Origin: JAAGZL01 sp050288625
GTDB taxonomy: Bacteria; Pseudomonadota; Gammaproteobacteria; Chromatiales; Chromatiaceae
Direction: 5' to 3'
NCBI GenBank assembly: GCA_050288625.1
Contig: JBNKEE010000029.1
Span: 13,681 to 77,680 of the forward strand
Length of the DNA: 64,000 bases
The notes beneath the pieces are model-generated. The model was given only the letters and a program-made list of their open reading frames with translations, was not told the DNA's origin and did not search any database. Position 1 is the stretch's first letter. Each line of letters starts with the position of its first letter. Positions 7,460 to 17,096 of the stretch are shown here, piece by piece. The position numbers and the translations under genes are program-made.

Positions 7460-9303
7460 TGTCACACTCGAGCTTCAGAGACCACATTACCGAGGCCAGG
7501 ATGTTTACTGGACGAAATATAGTAGCCGCTATTTTTGTCCTGCTGTTTATGGTGATACTGGTGTTAAGACTAGGAAAGCTCCAACTCTTAGAGCATCAAC
7601 ACTTCACCACCAAATCAACAGACAATCGAGTTAGGGTAGAACCAATCCCACCAACCAGGGGGCTTATCTACGACCGCAACGGAATACTACTTGCGCAAAA
7701 CCTACCTATCTACAGCTTGGAAATAACTCCGGAGCAGGTTAAGGATCTATCGAAGACCATCGCTCAACTTGGAGAGGTAATAGATATCAGCGAAGGCAAC
7801 ATCAAACGGTTTAAACGCCTACGCAAACAACAGCGCCGTTTTGACAGCATACCCATACGTATCGATCTGACAGAAGAAGAAATCGCTCGTTTTGCGATTA
7901 ATCGGCATCGCTTTCCCGGAGTCGAAATAAAGGCAAAACTATTACGCACCTATCCTCTGGGGAACGATACAGCACATGTGCTCGGCTACGTCGGCCGCAT
8001 CAACGAACAAGAACTTAAAGACCTGAATGCATCCAATTACAGTGGTACCAGCCATGTAGGAAAGACGGGGGTAGAAAAATTCTATGAGAAGCTGCTGCAT
8101 GGAGAGGTGGGTACACGTCGAGTGGAGGTCAACGCCCTAGGCAGGACACTTAGAATACTAGACTCAAAACCACCAAAACCAGGCGTCAATCTATACCTTT
8201 CCCTGGACATAAAATTGCAACAAGAGGCCATAAAAGCCCTGGGAGAAGAAAATGGTGCGGTTGTAGCAATTGATCCGACTGACGGCTCTATCCTGACCTT
8301 GGTCAGCAATCCAGGGTTTGACCCCAATCTGTTTGTAAACGGCATCTCAAACAAAGACTATCAGGCCCTGCAAAGTTCACCGGACAAACCTCTGTTTAAC
8401 AGGGCGCTGCGCGGACGTTACCCCCCAGGCTCCACCACTAAACCTCTAATAGGATTAGCCGGACTTGAGCTAAACAGGACCACAAAATCCAGGGAAGAGC
8501 TATGCCGTGGCTACTACCAACTCCCGAACCATGAACACAAATACCGTGATTGGAAAAAATGGGGGCATGGCCCCATGAATGTAAGAAACGCAATCATTGA
8601 ATCATGTGACGTCTACTTCTACGATCTGGCCAACAAACTTGGCATTGACAACATACACGATTACCTAAGCAGTTTTGGATTTGGCGAGGATCCGGGAATT
8701 GATATCAGCGGCGCAATCAGCGGTCTTCTTCCTTCCCGTGAGTGGAAGCTTCGTACTAAAGGGGAACAGTGGTTCACTGGAGAGACCCTGATCGTAGGCA
8801 TCGGACAGGGCTATTTCCTGGCCACCCCCCTGGAGCTGGCCAGCTCGACCGCAACCCTGGCGGCAAGAGGCAAACACTACGTACCAAGGATTCTGCGAGC
8901 CATCCAAACTACGGAGACGGAACAGCCGGTACCCTTTTTACCTACAAAGCGACAAAAGATACCCATTAGTAACATCCATAACTGGAATCATATAATAAAT
9001 GCCATGACGGACGTGATCGACAGTTCCCGCGGTACCGCCAACGTAATTCATACTGACGAGTATAAGATAGCAGGTAAAACAGGAACGGCACAGGTGTTCT
9101 CTATAAAGCAGGATGAAACATATGATGAGGAGAAAATTGAAAAAAAGTTGCGTGATCACGCACTTTTTATTGCCTTTGCTCCAACCAATAACCCCAAGAT
9201 TGCAATCGCAGTAATCGTTGAGAACGGCGGACACGGCAGTTCGGTGGCCGCACCTATAGCGCGCCGCATAATGGACCTCTACCTACTGGGTCAGAACCAA
9301 TGA
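7459..9303 (+). CDS. mrdA: Penicillin-binding protein 2 (peptidoglycan DD-transpeptidase)
   Basis: PBP2 cross-links glycan strands made by RodA during rod elongation. The ATG at 7459 shares a base with the mreD stop and gives 614 residues; a longer frame reaching back to 7402 lies inside mreD and is unlikely. It has one N-terminal membrane helix (about residues 20-37), a pedestal domain (RVRVEPIPPTRGLIYDRNG onward), and a transpeptidase domain with STTK (active Ser near residue 325, in PPGSTTKPL), the SCD motif (IIESCDVYFY) and KTGT (near 540). Everything expected is present. It overlaps rodA by 4 bp. Confidence 0.97.
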   Translation: MSHSSFRDHITEARMFTGRNIVAAIFVLLFMVILVLRLGKLQLLEHQHFTTKSTDNRVRVEPIPPTRGLIYDRNGILLAQNLPIYSLEITPEQVKDLSKTIAQLGEVIDISEGNIKRFKRLRKQQRRFDSIPIRIDLTEEEIARFAINRHRFPGVEIKAKLLRTYPLGNDTAHVLGYVGRINEQELKDLNASNYSGTSHVGKTGVEKFYEKLLHGEVGTRRVEVNALGRTLRILDSKPPKPGVNLYLSLDIKLQQEAIKALGEENGAVVAIDPTDGSILTLVSNPGFDPNLFVNGISNKDYQALQSSPDKPLFNRALRGRYPPGSTTKPLIGLAGLELNRTTKSREELCRGYYQLPNHEHKYRDWKKWGHGPMNVRNAIIESCDVYFYDLANKLGIDNIHDYLSSFGFGEDPGIDISGAISGLLPSREWKLRTKGEQWFTGETLIVGIGQGYFLATPLELASSTATLAARGKHYVPRILRAIQTTETEQPVPFLPTKRQKIPISNIHNWNHIINAMTDVIDSSRGTANVIHTDEYKIAGKTGTAQVFSIKQDETYDEEKIEKKLRDHALFIAFAPTNNPKIAIAVIVENGGHGSSVAAPIARRIMDLYLLGQNQ

Positions 9304-10409
9304 TTGAAGACGGACAAAAAGGTAAAAATATTTTCTCCCGCATGCACCTGGACCTGCCACTTCTCACCGGCATTATCCTCCTATGCGGTCTTGGGTTGAT
9401 ATTTCTCTACAGCGCCAGCGGGCAAGACACAGGACAGATAATCAAGCAGGCAGTACGCCTAACCGTAGGCTTCGCAAGCATGCTTATCCTAGCGCAGATC
9501 AACCCAGACAAGCTGCGTTTCTGGTCACCACTCTTTTTTGCTATAGCTATCATCCTTCTAGTGGCAGTTTTGATTGAGGGACAGATGGGTAAAGGTGCTC
9601 AGCGCTGGATCAGTCTGGGAGTTTTTCGTTTTCAACCATCTGAAATCATGAAACTGGCCCTCCCCATGATGATGGCCTGGTACTTGGTAAAGGCGCCACT
9701 ACCACCGACTTGGGGAAGAATCCTGGTTGCAGGCATCCTTATTCTGTCGCCCATGCTGTTGATAGCCAAACAACCAGACCTGGGAACGGCCCTATTAGTG
9801 GGAATATCCGGGTTGTTCGTGCTGTTTTTGGGCGGTCTAAGCTGGAGACTAATCATAGGCATAGTACTGATCACCATACCCACAGGCTGGGCCCTGTGGA
9901 AATGGGGTATGAAAGACTACCAACGTGACCGCGTACTGACCTTTTTGGATCCGGAAAGAGACCCTCTGGGCAGTGGATACCACATCATTCAATCTAAAAT
10001 AGCTATAGGCTCTGGAGGCATGTATGGGAAAGGCTGGTTAAACGGGACCCAATCCCAACTAGAGTTTCTACCAGAACGCACAACTGACTTTATCTTTGCA
10101 GTAATCTCTGAAGAATTCGGCTTTATTGGGGTAATGATCCTGCTCTCGCTCTACCTATTCATCATATTGCGAGGGTTCTACATAGCAGCCAATGGCCAAG
10201 ACAGCTACAGCCGGCTACTGGCAGGGGCACTAATACTGACATTTTTTGTCTACCTGTTCGTAAACACGGGCATGGTGTCCGGGATATTGCCGGTAGTTGG
10301 GGTGCCGTTGCCTCTAGTCAGCTACGGAGGAACTTCACTAGTGACCATACTTTCCGGTTTCGGTATCCTGATGTCCATACACTCCCACAAGAAACTGATG
10401 CAAACCTAG
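9300..10409 (+). CDS. rodA: SEDS peptidoglycan glycosyltransferase RodA
   Basis: RodA polymerises lipid II into glycan strands in the rod complex. The 369-residue protein has about ten membrane helices and the SEDS hallmarks GAQRWISLGVFRFQPSEIMK (around residue 99), ERTTDFIFAVISEEFGF (around 260) and the C-terminal GVPLPLVSYGGTS segment. Its ATG overlaps the mrdA stop (ATGA), matching the obligate pairing of RodA with PBP2. mltB follows after 12 bases. Confidence 0.97.
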   Translation: MIEDGQKGKNIFSRMHLDLPLLTGIILLCGLGLIFLYSASGQDTGQIIKQAVRLTVGFASMLILAQINPDKLRFWSPLFFAIAIILLVAVLIEGQMGKGAQRWISLGVFRFQPSEIMKLALPMMMAWYLVKAPLPPTWGRILVAGILILSPMLLIAKQPDLGTALLVGISGLFVLFLGGLSWRLIIGIVLITIPTGWALWKWGMKDYQRDRVLTFLDPERDPLGSGYHIIQSKIAIGSGGMYGKGWLNGTQSQLEFLPERTTDFIFAVISEEFGFIGVMILLSLYLFIILRGFYIAANGQDSYSRLLAGALILTFFVYLFVNTGMVSGILPVVGVPLPLVSYGGTSLVTILSGFGILMSIHSHKKLMQT

Positions 10410-10421
10410 AACAGGGATATA

Positions 10422-11471
10422 ATGAGAGCAATAGAGATTGTACAACGCCTATCACCAGCCTGTGTTGCAGGCATACTAGCCTTATCCTTATCAGCCCAAG
10501 CAAATCTATCTGCCGCCGAGAATTCAACGAAGGCCGATCCAGAAAAATTTGTCCCTGGTCTGACAGAATTCATCGATGAGATGGCTGAAAAACACGGCTT
10601 TGAGAAGAAAAGCCTAGCCGCCCTCATGTCCAAAGCCAAATACAGTCAAGCAGTCGTGAACTCCATGGATCACCCCTATGAAGCCAAGCCCTGGCACATA
10701 TACAGGCCATTGTTCGTGACCGAAGAGCGCATCAAAGGCGGAGTAGAATTCTGGAATAAAAACGCCGAGATACTGAGCAAGGCCGAGAAAGAGTATGGAG
10801 TGCCTCCCCAGATTATCATCGCTACCATCGGTGTTGAGACTAAATACGGACGATTCATGGGTAAACATCTAGTGCTGGACGCGCTTTCTACCCTAGCCTT
10901 CACCTATCCGGAACGACAACGCATGTTCCGCAAGCAGCTTGAATCATACTTGTTGTTATTGAGCGAAGAGGATATAGACCCGGAGAAGACCCACGGTTCT
11001 TATGCCGGAGCAATCGGCAAACCACAGTTCATGCCCGGCAGCTACCGCGCCTACGCGGTTGATTTTGATGGAGATGGCAGACGGGATTTACTAAACAATA
11101 CTGCTGACGCCATCGGTAGCGTAGCAAACTATTATCATACTCACGGTTGGCGCAAGGGGGAGCTGGTTACCCTCCCAGCTCAAGTGGATGGGGGTTATTA
11201 CCAGCAACACCTGAACCAGTGGCTTAAACCAACATCTACCATCGATGAACTGGCAAAGGCTGGTGTAAAAACGTCACAAAATCTACCCGCCTACACCAGA
11301 TGCAACATCATCCAACTTGATGGCGAAAACAAGAAAGAGTTCTGGCTGGGCTTTCATAATTTTTATGTAATTACCCGCTATAACACCAATAACCAGTACG
11401 CAATGGCCGTCTATCAACTCAGCCAGAAAATTCTGGATCGACGGAAGGCAGAAAACAATAAAAATGGCTAA
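10422..11471 (+). CDS. mltB: Lytic murein transglycosylase B
   Basis: MltB cleaves glycan strands, leaving 1,6-anhydroMurNAc. The 349 residues start with a signal peptide (LSPACVAGILALSLSAQANLSA); no lipobox cysteine follows, so a soluble periplasmic form is likely. The catalytic Glu is Glu139 in ATIGVETKYGRFMG, followed by the family segments LSTLAFTYPERQRMFRKQL and GSYAGAIGKPQFMPGSYRAYAVDFDGDG. It sits between rodA and rlpA, and its 3' end overlaps rlpA by 8 bp. Confidence 0.95.
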   Translation: MRAIEIVQRLSPACVAGILALSLSAQANLSAAENSTKADPEKFVPGLTEFIDEMAEKHGFEKKSLAALMSKAKYSQAVVNSMDHPYEAKPWHIYRPLFVTEERIKGGVEFWNKNAEILSKAEKEYGVPPQIIIATIGVETKYGRFMGKHLVLDALSTLAFTYPERQRMFRKQLESYLLLLSEEDIDPEKTHGSYAGAIGKPQFMPGSYRAYAVDFDGDGRRDLLNNTADAIGSVANYYHTHGWRKGELVTLPAQVDGGYYQQHLNQWLKPTSTIDELAKAGVKTSQNLPAYTRCNIIQLDGENKKEFWLGFHNFYVITRYNTNNQYAMAVYQLSQKILDRRKAENNKNG

Positions 11472-12294
11472 TCACATAGAGTCTCGGATTCGCTTCAACA
11501 TAGTTATCATTCTTGCATTCCTGGCTACAGGCTGCTCTCTTACCCCTTCATGGATCTTCGACAGATCCAAGGTGGGAGATGGAGCTCCGAACAGACGCCT
11601 AAACCCGTCCCAGATCATCGATGCAGTCCCCAAGGCGGAACCGCGCAGCCGTAGTGGAAATCCCAGCAGCTATACCGTTCTGGGAAGAACATATCACGTA
11701 ATGAGTGACAGCAGCGGTTATAAAGAACGCGGCGTCGCCTCATGGTACGGAACAAAATTCCACGGCCAACGCACCTCCAGCGGTGAGACATATAACATGT
11801 ATGCCATGACCGCGGCCCACAAAACCCTGCCGCTTCCAACCTATGTTCGGGTAATAAACCTGAAAAACGGACGTGAAGCTATAGTTAAGGTTAACGACAG
11901 GGGGCCGTTCCATGACAACCGTCTGATCGATCTATCCTATGCAGCAGCCACAAAGTTGGGGATAACAGGAACCGGTACCGGCCTGGTTGAGGTTCAGGCA
12001 CTGGATCCAAATAAAGGCGTGCCCAGACCAACCAGAAATAACATCGCCATTAGGGGAGATGCGACCCTATTCCTGCAAGTGGGGGCCTTCATCGATCGTA
12101 ATAACGCAGAGAGACTGATGGAGCGCCTCAGGGGTCCCATGAACAACCAGGTTCGCATTCAAATGGCGGTTAGCTATGCACAGACTGTATACAGAGTACA
12201 AGTCGGCCCTATGAACAATATTGATGAAACCGATGCCGCCAGTATGCGGCTTGCTCAGCTCGGAATAAGAGATATGCACCTGATCGTAGAATAA
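11464..12294 (+). CDS. rlpA: RlpA family lipoprotein with SPOR domain
   Basis: RlpA is an outer-membrane lipoprotein; in Pseudomonas it is a lytic transglycosylase acting on naked glycan. The 276 residues have a signal peptide ending in a lipobox (ATGCSL, Cys near residue 22), a double-psi beta-barrel domain (GVASWYGTKFHGQRTSSGE to VNDRGPFHDNRLIDLSYAAA, about residues 85-165) and a C-terminal SPOR domain (about 195-275, LQVGAFIDRNNAERLMERL) that binds denuded peptidoglycan. The neighbours mltB and dacA fit a wall-remodelling role. Confidence 0.95.
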   Translation: MANHIESRIRFNIVIILAFLATGCSLTPSWIFDRSKVGDGAPNRRLNPSQIIDAVPKAEPRSRSGNPSSYTVLGRTYHVMSDSSGYKERGVASWYGTKFHGQRTSSGETYNMYAMTAAHKTLPLPTYVRVINLKNGREAIVKVNDRGPFHDNRLIDLSYAAATKLGITGTGTGLVEVQALDPNKGVPRPTRNNIAIRGDATLFLQVGAFIDRNNAERLMERLRGPMNNQVRIQMAVSYAQTVYRVQVGPMNNIDETDAASMRLAQLGIRDMHLIVE

Positions 12295-12412
12295 CTGTCA
12301 CAGTTTCGATCTTCGAACATCCGAGATAGAATGTAGTCTATATAGTTACCCCGCTGAATTAAGCCAAAACTGTTTGATTTTGTATAGACGTGACCACAGG
12401 AGCCAGTCTAAC

Positions 12413-13564
12413 GTGCTTTTTTGTAATAAAAGATTAACCGCATTTCTCTTGTTACTGACAGGACTCGCTGTAGCCAGCAACACAATATCTGCGCCGCGCA
12501 TCCCTCCCCCTCCTCAGGTATCAGCCACCAGCTATATCCTAATAGATTTCGACAGCGGAAAGGTGCTAGCAGAAAAAAACTCAAACCTGCGATTAGAGCC
12601 CGCCAGCATCACGAAAATCATGACAGCCTACGCGGTCATGAACGAGATAAAAAAGGGTGACATAGCACTAAGCGACAAGACCGCGATCAGCGACAAGGCT
12701 TGGCGTATGGGTGGGTCACGCATGTTCATAGAGCCAGGATCTAGCATCGAGGTGGAAACCCTGCTCAAAGGAATGATCATCCAATCAGGAAACGATGCCA
12801 GCGTTGCTCTGGCTGAATATATATCCGGCAGTGAAGATCAGTTCGCACAGCTCATGAATGAGCATGCGCAGCGTCTAGGCATGAAAGACACCCACTTCGC
12901 TAACAGTACGGGCATGCCGGAAGAGAATCATCTCACCACCGCCCACGACATAGCACTGATGTCGATGGCAACCATACGAGACTTTCCCGAACATTATGCC
13001 ATATACGCGGAAAAGGAACTAACGCACAATGAAATCAAACAATATAATCGCAACAAATTATTGTGGATCGACGAATCCGTAGATGGCATCAAGACCGGGC
13101 ATACAGATAATGCCGGATACTGCCTAGTGGCATCTGCCAAACGCGATAACATGCGGCTAATCAGTGTCGTAATGGGCACAAAAAGCAAGGAGGCACGAAC
13201 TGTAGTTAGCAAGTCCCTGCTGGATTATGGCTTTCAATATTTTGAAACCCACCGCCTCTATAAGGCTGGTGATACCCTGAACAGCTCTCGGATCTGGATG
13301 GGCGACCAGAAGCTGTTGTCTCAGGGGCTAGCGAAAGACCTTTATGTAACTATCCCGCGTCGACAGTACAAAAACCTGAAGGCGCGCATCACGTTGATTT
13401 CACCCTTAGAAGCCCCTGTACAGAAAGGTCAACAAATAGGGAAGGTCATAGTTACCTTGAATGAGAAACCATATGCAGAAGCACCCCTGGTTGCGCTGCA
13501 AGATGTGGATCAGGGTGGACTCTGGACCAGGATCAAAGACACCGTACTACGCAGGTTTGAATAG
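12413..13564 (+). CDS. dacA: D-alanyl-D-alanine carboxypeptidase (penicillin-binding protein 5/6 type)
   Basis: DacA trims the terminal D-Ala from pentapeptides and so limits cross-linking. The GTG at 12413 has an AGGAG ribosome site ten bases upstream and begins a normal signal peptide (RLTAFLLLLTGLAVASNTISA), giving 383 residues; a TTG at 12374 is in frame but has no ribosome site. The serine-peptidase motifs are Ser65-I-T-K, SGN near 125 and KTG near 227, followed by the PBP5 C-terminal beta domain and an amphipathic C-terminal helix (GLWTRIKDTVLRRFE) that anchors it to the membrane. dat follows after 3 bases. Confidence 0.95.
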   Translation: MLFCNKRLTAFLLLLTGLAVASNTISAPRIPPPPQVSATSYILIDFDSGKVLAEKNSNLRLEPASITKIMTAYAVMNEIKKGDIALSDKTAISDKAWRMGGSRMFIEPGSSIEVETLLKGMIIQSGNDASVALAEYISGSEDQFAQLMNEHAQRLGMKDTHFANSTGMPEENHLTTAHDIALMSMATIRDFPEHYAIYAEKELTHNEIKQYNRNKLLWIDESVDGIKTGHTDNAGYCLVASAKRDNMRLISVVMGTKSKEARTVVSKSLLDYGFQYFETHRLYKAGDTLNSSRIWMGDQKLLSQGLAKDLYVTIPRRQYKNLKARITLISPLEAPVQKGQQIGKVIVTLNEKPYAEAPLVALQDVDQGGLWTRIKDTVLRRFE

Positions 13565-13567
13565 ATC

Positions 13568-14425
13568 ATGAATAAGGTATATCTAAATGGCAGTTTTATA
13601 CCCCTGAATGATGCCAAAATTTCTGTCATGGACAGGGGCTTCCTGTTTGGAGACAGCATCTACGAGGTGATACCGGCTTACAGTGGGCGCCTGTTCCGAT
13701 TGTCTCACCACCTGGAGCGACTGGACAACGGCCTGCGGGCAATTGGCATGGATAATCCCCTTAATAGAGATGAATGGAGTTCAGTTCTAGAGCAGCTAGT
13801 CCAGCAAGGTGATGGGCAGGATCAATCGGTCTATCTCCAGATTACCCGCGGACCTGCAGAACAACGCGACCACACCATCCCTGAGACTGTACAACCTACG
13901 GTCTTCGCAATGTCCACCCCCATCAAGGATCAACCTAAGGACAATCCTGGCATTGCCGCCATCACCCTGGATGATGTGCGCTGGCGCCTCTGCAACATAA
14001 AGGCCACCACCCTCTTGGCCAATGTACTTCTGAAACAGCAGGCAAAAGATGCCGATGCTATTGAATCAATACTTATACGCGATGGCGAAGCGATGGAGGG
14101 GGCTGCTAGCAATCTATTTATAGTCTCGGACGGGGAATTGATTACGCCACCTAAGAGCAACTTTCTGCTGCCAGGCATTACCCGAGATCTGATACTTGAG
14201 TTAGCAACTAAGAACTCTATACCCCTCACTGAAAGGGCCATAAAAGAGACGGAACTGAAGAATGCAGATGAGATTTGGCTGACCAGCTCCACAAAAGAGA
14301 TCATGCCTGTTATCCGCCTGGACGATAAACCTGTTGCTGATGCCAAACCTGGGGCCATGTACGCAAAGATGTCCACCATCTATGCAGAGTACAAGGAACG
14401 GATTAAGCAGGGCTTGGAAAAATAG
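13568..14425 (+). CDS. dat: D-amino-acid aminotransferase (class IV PLP enzyme)
   Basis: This 285-residue fold-type IV aminotransferase probably interconverts D-alanine and D-glutamate. It begins VYLNGSFIPLNDAKISVMDRGFLFGDSIYE, the typical Dat/IlvE start; the PLP lysine lies in CNIKATTLLANVLLKQQA, and EGAASNLFIV and LPGITRDLILELA are further class IV motifs. Position between dacA and ybeD-lipB is frequent in gammaproteobacteria. A branched-chain or aminodeoxychorismate-lyase-like activity cannot be fully excluded from sequence alone. Confidence 0.88.
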   Translation: MNKVYLNGSFIPLNDAKISVMDRGFLFGDSIYEVIPAYSGRLFRLSHHLERLDNGLRAIGMDNPLNRDEWSSVLEQLVQQGDGQDQSVYLQITRGPAEQRDHTIPETVQPTVFAMSTPIKDQPKDNPGIAAITLDDVRWRLCNIKATTLLANVLLKQQAKDADAIESILIRDGEAMEGAASNLFIVSDGELITPPKSNFLLPGITRDLILELATKNSIPLTERAIKETELKNADEIWLTSSTKEIMPVIRLDDKPVADAKPGAMYAKMSTIYAEYKERIKQGLEK

Positions 14426-14440
14426 ATTGACTTATAGACC

Positions 14441-14707
14441 ATGTCGGAAGAAGAGACACTATTAGAATTCCCATGCGAGTTCTCCATTAAGGCTATGGGT
14501 CTGGCCGACCCTGAATTTGATGCCTTGGTGGTAGAGATCGTGCGTCGGCATGCCCCGAATCTGGGTGAGGGTGCGGTACAGACTAAATCCAGCAAGGGCG
14601 GTAAATATCTATCAGTCACCGTGACCATAAACGCCACCAGCAAAAGACAGCTTGACTCCATTTATCAGGACCTGACCGACCATGAGTTGGTCCTGATGAG
14701 TCTCTAA
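14441..14707 (+). CDS. ybeD: YbeD family protein (DUF493)
   Basis: This 88-residue cytosolic protein of the UPF0250/YbeD family starts EETLLEFPCEFSIKAMG and carries the ferredoxin-like alpha/beta signature GKYLSVTVTINATSKRQLDSIYQDL. The family has no settled biochemical role; its constant position between dacA and lipB suggests a link to lipoate or envelope metabolism. Length is normal. Confidence 0.93.
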   Translation: MSEEETLLEFPCEFSIKAMGLADPEFDALVVEIVRRHAPNLGEGAVQTKSSKGGKYLSVTVTINATSKRQLDSIYQDLTDHELVLMSL

Positions 14708-14720
14708 TAGCTTCTCCCCA

Positions 14721-15359
14721 ATGGATCACACACAACAAGGGTTCCGTATAAAGCATCTTGGGCAAAGGGACTATATAGAAGTATGGGAGGAGATGAAGGC
14801 CTTTACAGAAAACAGAACCGATCAAACCCAGGATGAACTCTGGCTACTGGAACACAATCCTGTATTCACCCTTGGCCTCGCCGGAAAGATGGAGCACCTA
14901 TTAGACCCAGGAGCCATACCCGTAATAGCATGCGACCGCGGAGGCCAGATAACATATCATGGACCCGGACAGCTAATCGTCTACGTTATGTACGATTTGA
15001 ACCGAGCCAGGGTCGGTGTGCGTAGAATGGTGGAACTACTGCAAGACTCGGTAATAGACCTACTGCATCAACATTCGGTTGAAGCGCACACCATACCCAG
15101 GGCACCCGGAGTGTATGTCGATAATAGAAAGATAGCAGCACTTGGGCTGCGGGTACGCAAAGGACGTAGTTTTCATGGCCTCAGCCTGAATGTGGATATG
15201 GACCTGGAACCGTTCTCCCGCATCAATCCCTGTGGTCACCCTGGAATGCAGGTTACCCAGATCAAAGATTTGGGAATAGACACAACAATGGAGCAGGTGG
15301 TTTTGCAGCTAACTGCCGCCATGCAGGACCGACTAATAAACAGGGCCAGTCAGTCTTAG
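14721..15359 (+). CDS. lipB: Octanoyl-[ACP]:protein N-octanoyltransferase
   Basis: LipB moves octanoate from acyl carrier protein to lipoyl domains, the first step of lipoate synthesis, for example on GcvH encoded at 54967-55362. The 212 residues contain the motifs ELWLLEHNPVFTLGLAG, RGGQITYHGPGQLIVYVMYDL (substrate pocket), GVYVDNRKIAALGLRVRKG with the catalytic Lys, and SLNVDMDLEPFSRINPCGHPG with the catalytic Cys. lipA lies about 4 kb downstream, beyond an unrelated chemoreceptor-cytochrome-mdh block. Confidence 0.96.
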   Translation: MDHTQQGFRIKHLGQRDYIEVWEEMKAFTENRTDQTQDELWLLEHNPVFTLGLAGKMEHLLDPGAIPVIACDRGGQITYHGPGQLIVYVMYDLNRARVGVRRMVELLQDSVIDLLHQHSVEAHTIPRAPGVYVDNRKIAALGLRVRKGRSFHGLSLNVDMDLEPFSRINPCGHPGMQVTQIKDLGIDTTMEQVVLQLTAAMQDRLINRASQS

Positions 15360-15375
15360 GCTGAATGGCCCTGTT
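15339..15375. terminator. Bidirectional hairpin overlapping the lipB stop codon
   Basis: Arms 15339-15353 and 15361-15375 pair over 15 positions with one mismatch around a 7-base loop that includes the lipB TAG. On the minus strand it is followed by TTTATT, so it best serves the convergent chemoreceptor gene; the plus-strand side lacks a T-run. Confidence 0.65.
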
Positions 15376-15389
15376 ACGAAAACAAATAA

Positions 15390-17021
15390 TCATTCGGTAT
15401 TAAACTGATTTACCAGCGCCTGCAGACTCTCCGCAAGATCAGATAGCACATCGCTCGACTTTGAGAGAAGTTCAGCATTCTCCGCCGTCTGATTTGAAAC
15501 ATCATTGATGCTAACCACATTCTTACTCATCTCAGCGGATACCACGCTCTGTTCATTGGCGGCAACCGATATCTGATTATTCATCTCTGTTATGGTACCA
15601 ACCGCTACGGTAATCTCTTCGAGTACTGCACCAGCACGCGCCGCCTCAGAAACACTATTCTCGGCTTTTTCTCGGCTCCTATGCATCACCGAGGCAGCCC
15701 CGCGAGCCTGATTCTGCAGGCTTTCAATCATGGTCTGGATCTCCTGAGTGGCTTCATGGGTACGGGTAGCAAGAGTCCTTACCTCATCTGCCACTACAGC
15801 AAACCCTCGGCCCTGCTCACCTGCGCGAGCGGCCTCAATCGCCGCATTAAGGGCTAGCAGATTGGTCTGTTCCGCGATGTTGGTAATCACCTCAACCACT
15901 CTACCGATACCTTCGCTGTCCTCTTCAAGCTTCTGGATAACTTCAGAGGCTTCGGTCACCTCGTTTGCGAGGGCGTTGATGGTGTTAACCGCACTGTTGA
16001 CTACAGAGCTACCTTCGATGGCCTGCTTATCCGCCTCTTGTGTAGAGTTAGCAGCCTGCAGTGCATTTTGCGCCATGTTAACCGCCGTCTGCTCCATCTC
16101 ATTCATCGCGGTAGCCACCAACTCCGTCTCTCTCTTCTCTCTTTGACAACCCTTAATGCTCTGATCAGTGATGGCCAAAAGCTGTTGAGATTCAGCCACA
16201 AGCATATTAGTAGTCTGAGCGACCTTTTCGATTATATGCTCAAACTTTCTCAACATGACATTGATGGCCTTGGCCAGGTTACCCAGCTCATCGTCGGAAT
16301 CCAGCTCAATCTTGTGACTAAGATTAGAATTCTGTTCCACCAGCCTAACAGTATCGGTTATCTTGCGCAGTGGCCTTACCACCAGCTTTTTCATAATAAA
16401 GCTGATCGTTATGAGGCCGATGAGGAAAAGGATAGAATTCATCCCTACACTCATCAGGATCTCAGTGAACACCCTATCGTCCAAAGCCTTGAGAGAATAA
16501 TCCACTCTTACTACACCTAATACCTCTCCCTCAGGAACAATATGGCACATTAGGCAGTTAGTACCACGATAGTCCTTTGATGCCTTCATAGGTAGCACAA
16601 CGCTCAGTACACGCCCGTCCGCAGTATCTTTAAACTGATCGATCTTTTCTCCCTTTAAGCCACGTTTATCCAGGCTATCCTTGGCCTTATTGGGACCAGT
16701 GCCTGCGCCATAGGCCTTGGTAACCCCTGGCCCACGCACTATATAGGCATCTATCACCTCATCTCTGGAGACAAGTTTCTTTCTGGCAATCTCTTTGTTA
16801 GCCATACCTCCGGTTAACATTAAGGTATTTACATTATCAAAATAGGAATCTGCCAAGACGTTCGATTGGTCTTGAACTATCTCTTCAATCAGGGATTTTT
16901 GGTTACTCAGCTGAGCCAGAGAAGAGATCACCAAGACCGATACAAACAGTATGGCCAGAGCGAGATCTATCTTGGTACTGATAGAAAGCGACGTCCCCAT
17001 GGAGCTTTTGTTATTGATCAT
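15390..17021 (-). CDS. Methyl-accepting chemotaxis protein with a periplasmic c-type heme sensor domain
   Basis: This is a 543-residue transmembrane chemoreceptor. It has membrane helix 1 at about 18-38, a periplasmic domain at about 40-185, helix 2 at about 190-212, a HAMP domain (VVRPLRKITDTVRLVEQN onward) and a complete signalling domain with the hairpin tip IAEQTNLLALNAAIEAARAGEQGRGFAVVADEVR. The sensor domain contains Cys156-Leu-Met-Cys159-His160, a heme c attachment motif, within a PAS/Cache-like fold. Heme-c sensor domains are known in Geobacter chemoreceptors and are thought to sense redox state or gases. A sigma-28 promoter lies upstream, and two c-type cytochromes are encoded next door. 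The actual ligand is unknown. Confidence 0.9.
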   Translation of the reverse strand: MINNKSSMGTSLSISTKIDLALAILFVSVLVISSLAQLSNQKSLIEEIVQDQSNVLADSYFDNVNTLMLTGGMANKEIARKKLVSRDEVIDAYIVRGPGVTKAYGAGTGPNKAKDSLDKRGLKGEKIDQFKDTADGRVLSVVLPMKASKDYRGTNCLMCHIVPEGEVLGVVRVDYSLKALDDRVFTEILMSVGMNSILFLIGLITISFIMKKLVVRPLRKITDTVRLVEQNSNLSHKIELDSDDELGNLAKAINVMLRKFEHIIEKVAQTTNMLVAESQQLLAITDQSIKGCQREKRETELVATAMNEMEQTAVNMAQNALQAANSTQEADKQAIEGSSVVNSAVNTINALANEVTEASEVIQKLEEDSEGIGRVVEVITNIAEQTNLLALNAAIEAARAGEQGRGFAVVADEVRTLATRTHEATQEIQTMIESLQNQARGAASVMHRSREKAENSVSEAARAGAVLEEITVAVGTITEMNNQISVAANEQSVVSAEMSKNVVSINDVSNQTAENAELLSKSSDVLSDLAESLQALVNQFNTE

Positions 17022-17096
17022 GAACTATATCTCCTGCAGTTCTGATTTTCTGCTGATTACCTTTTAATCATTAGGAAATAATCTACTCTGAGCTAT

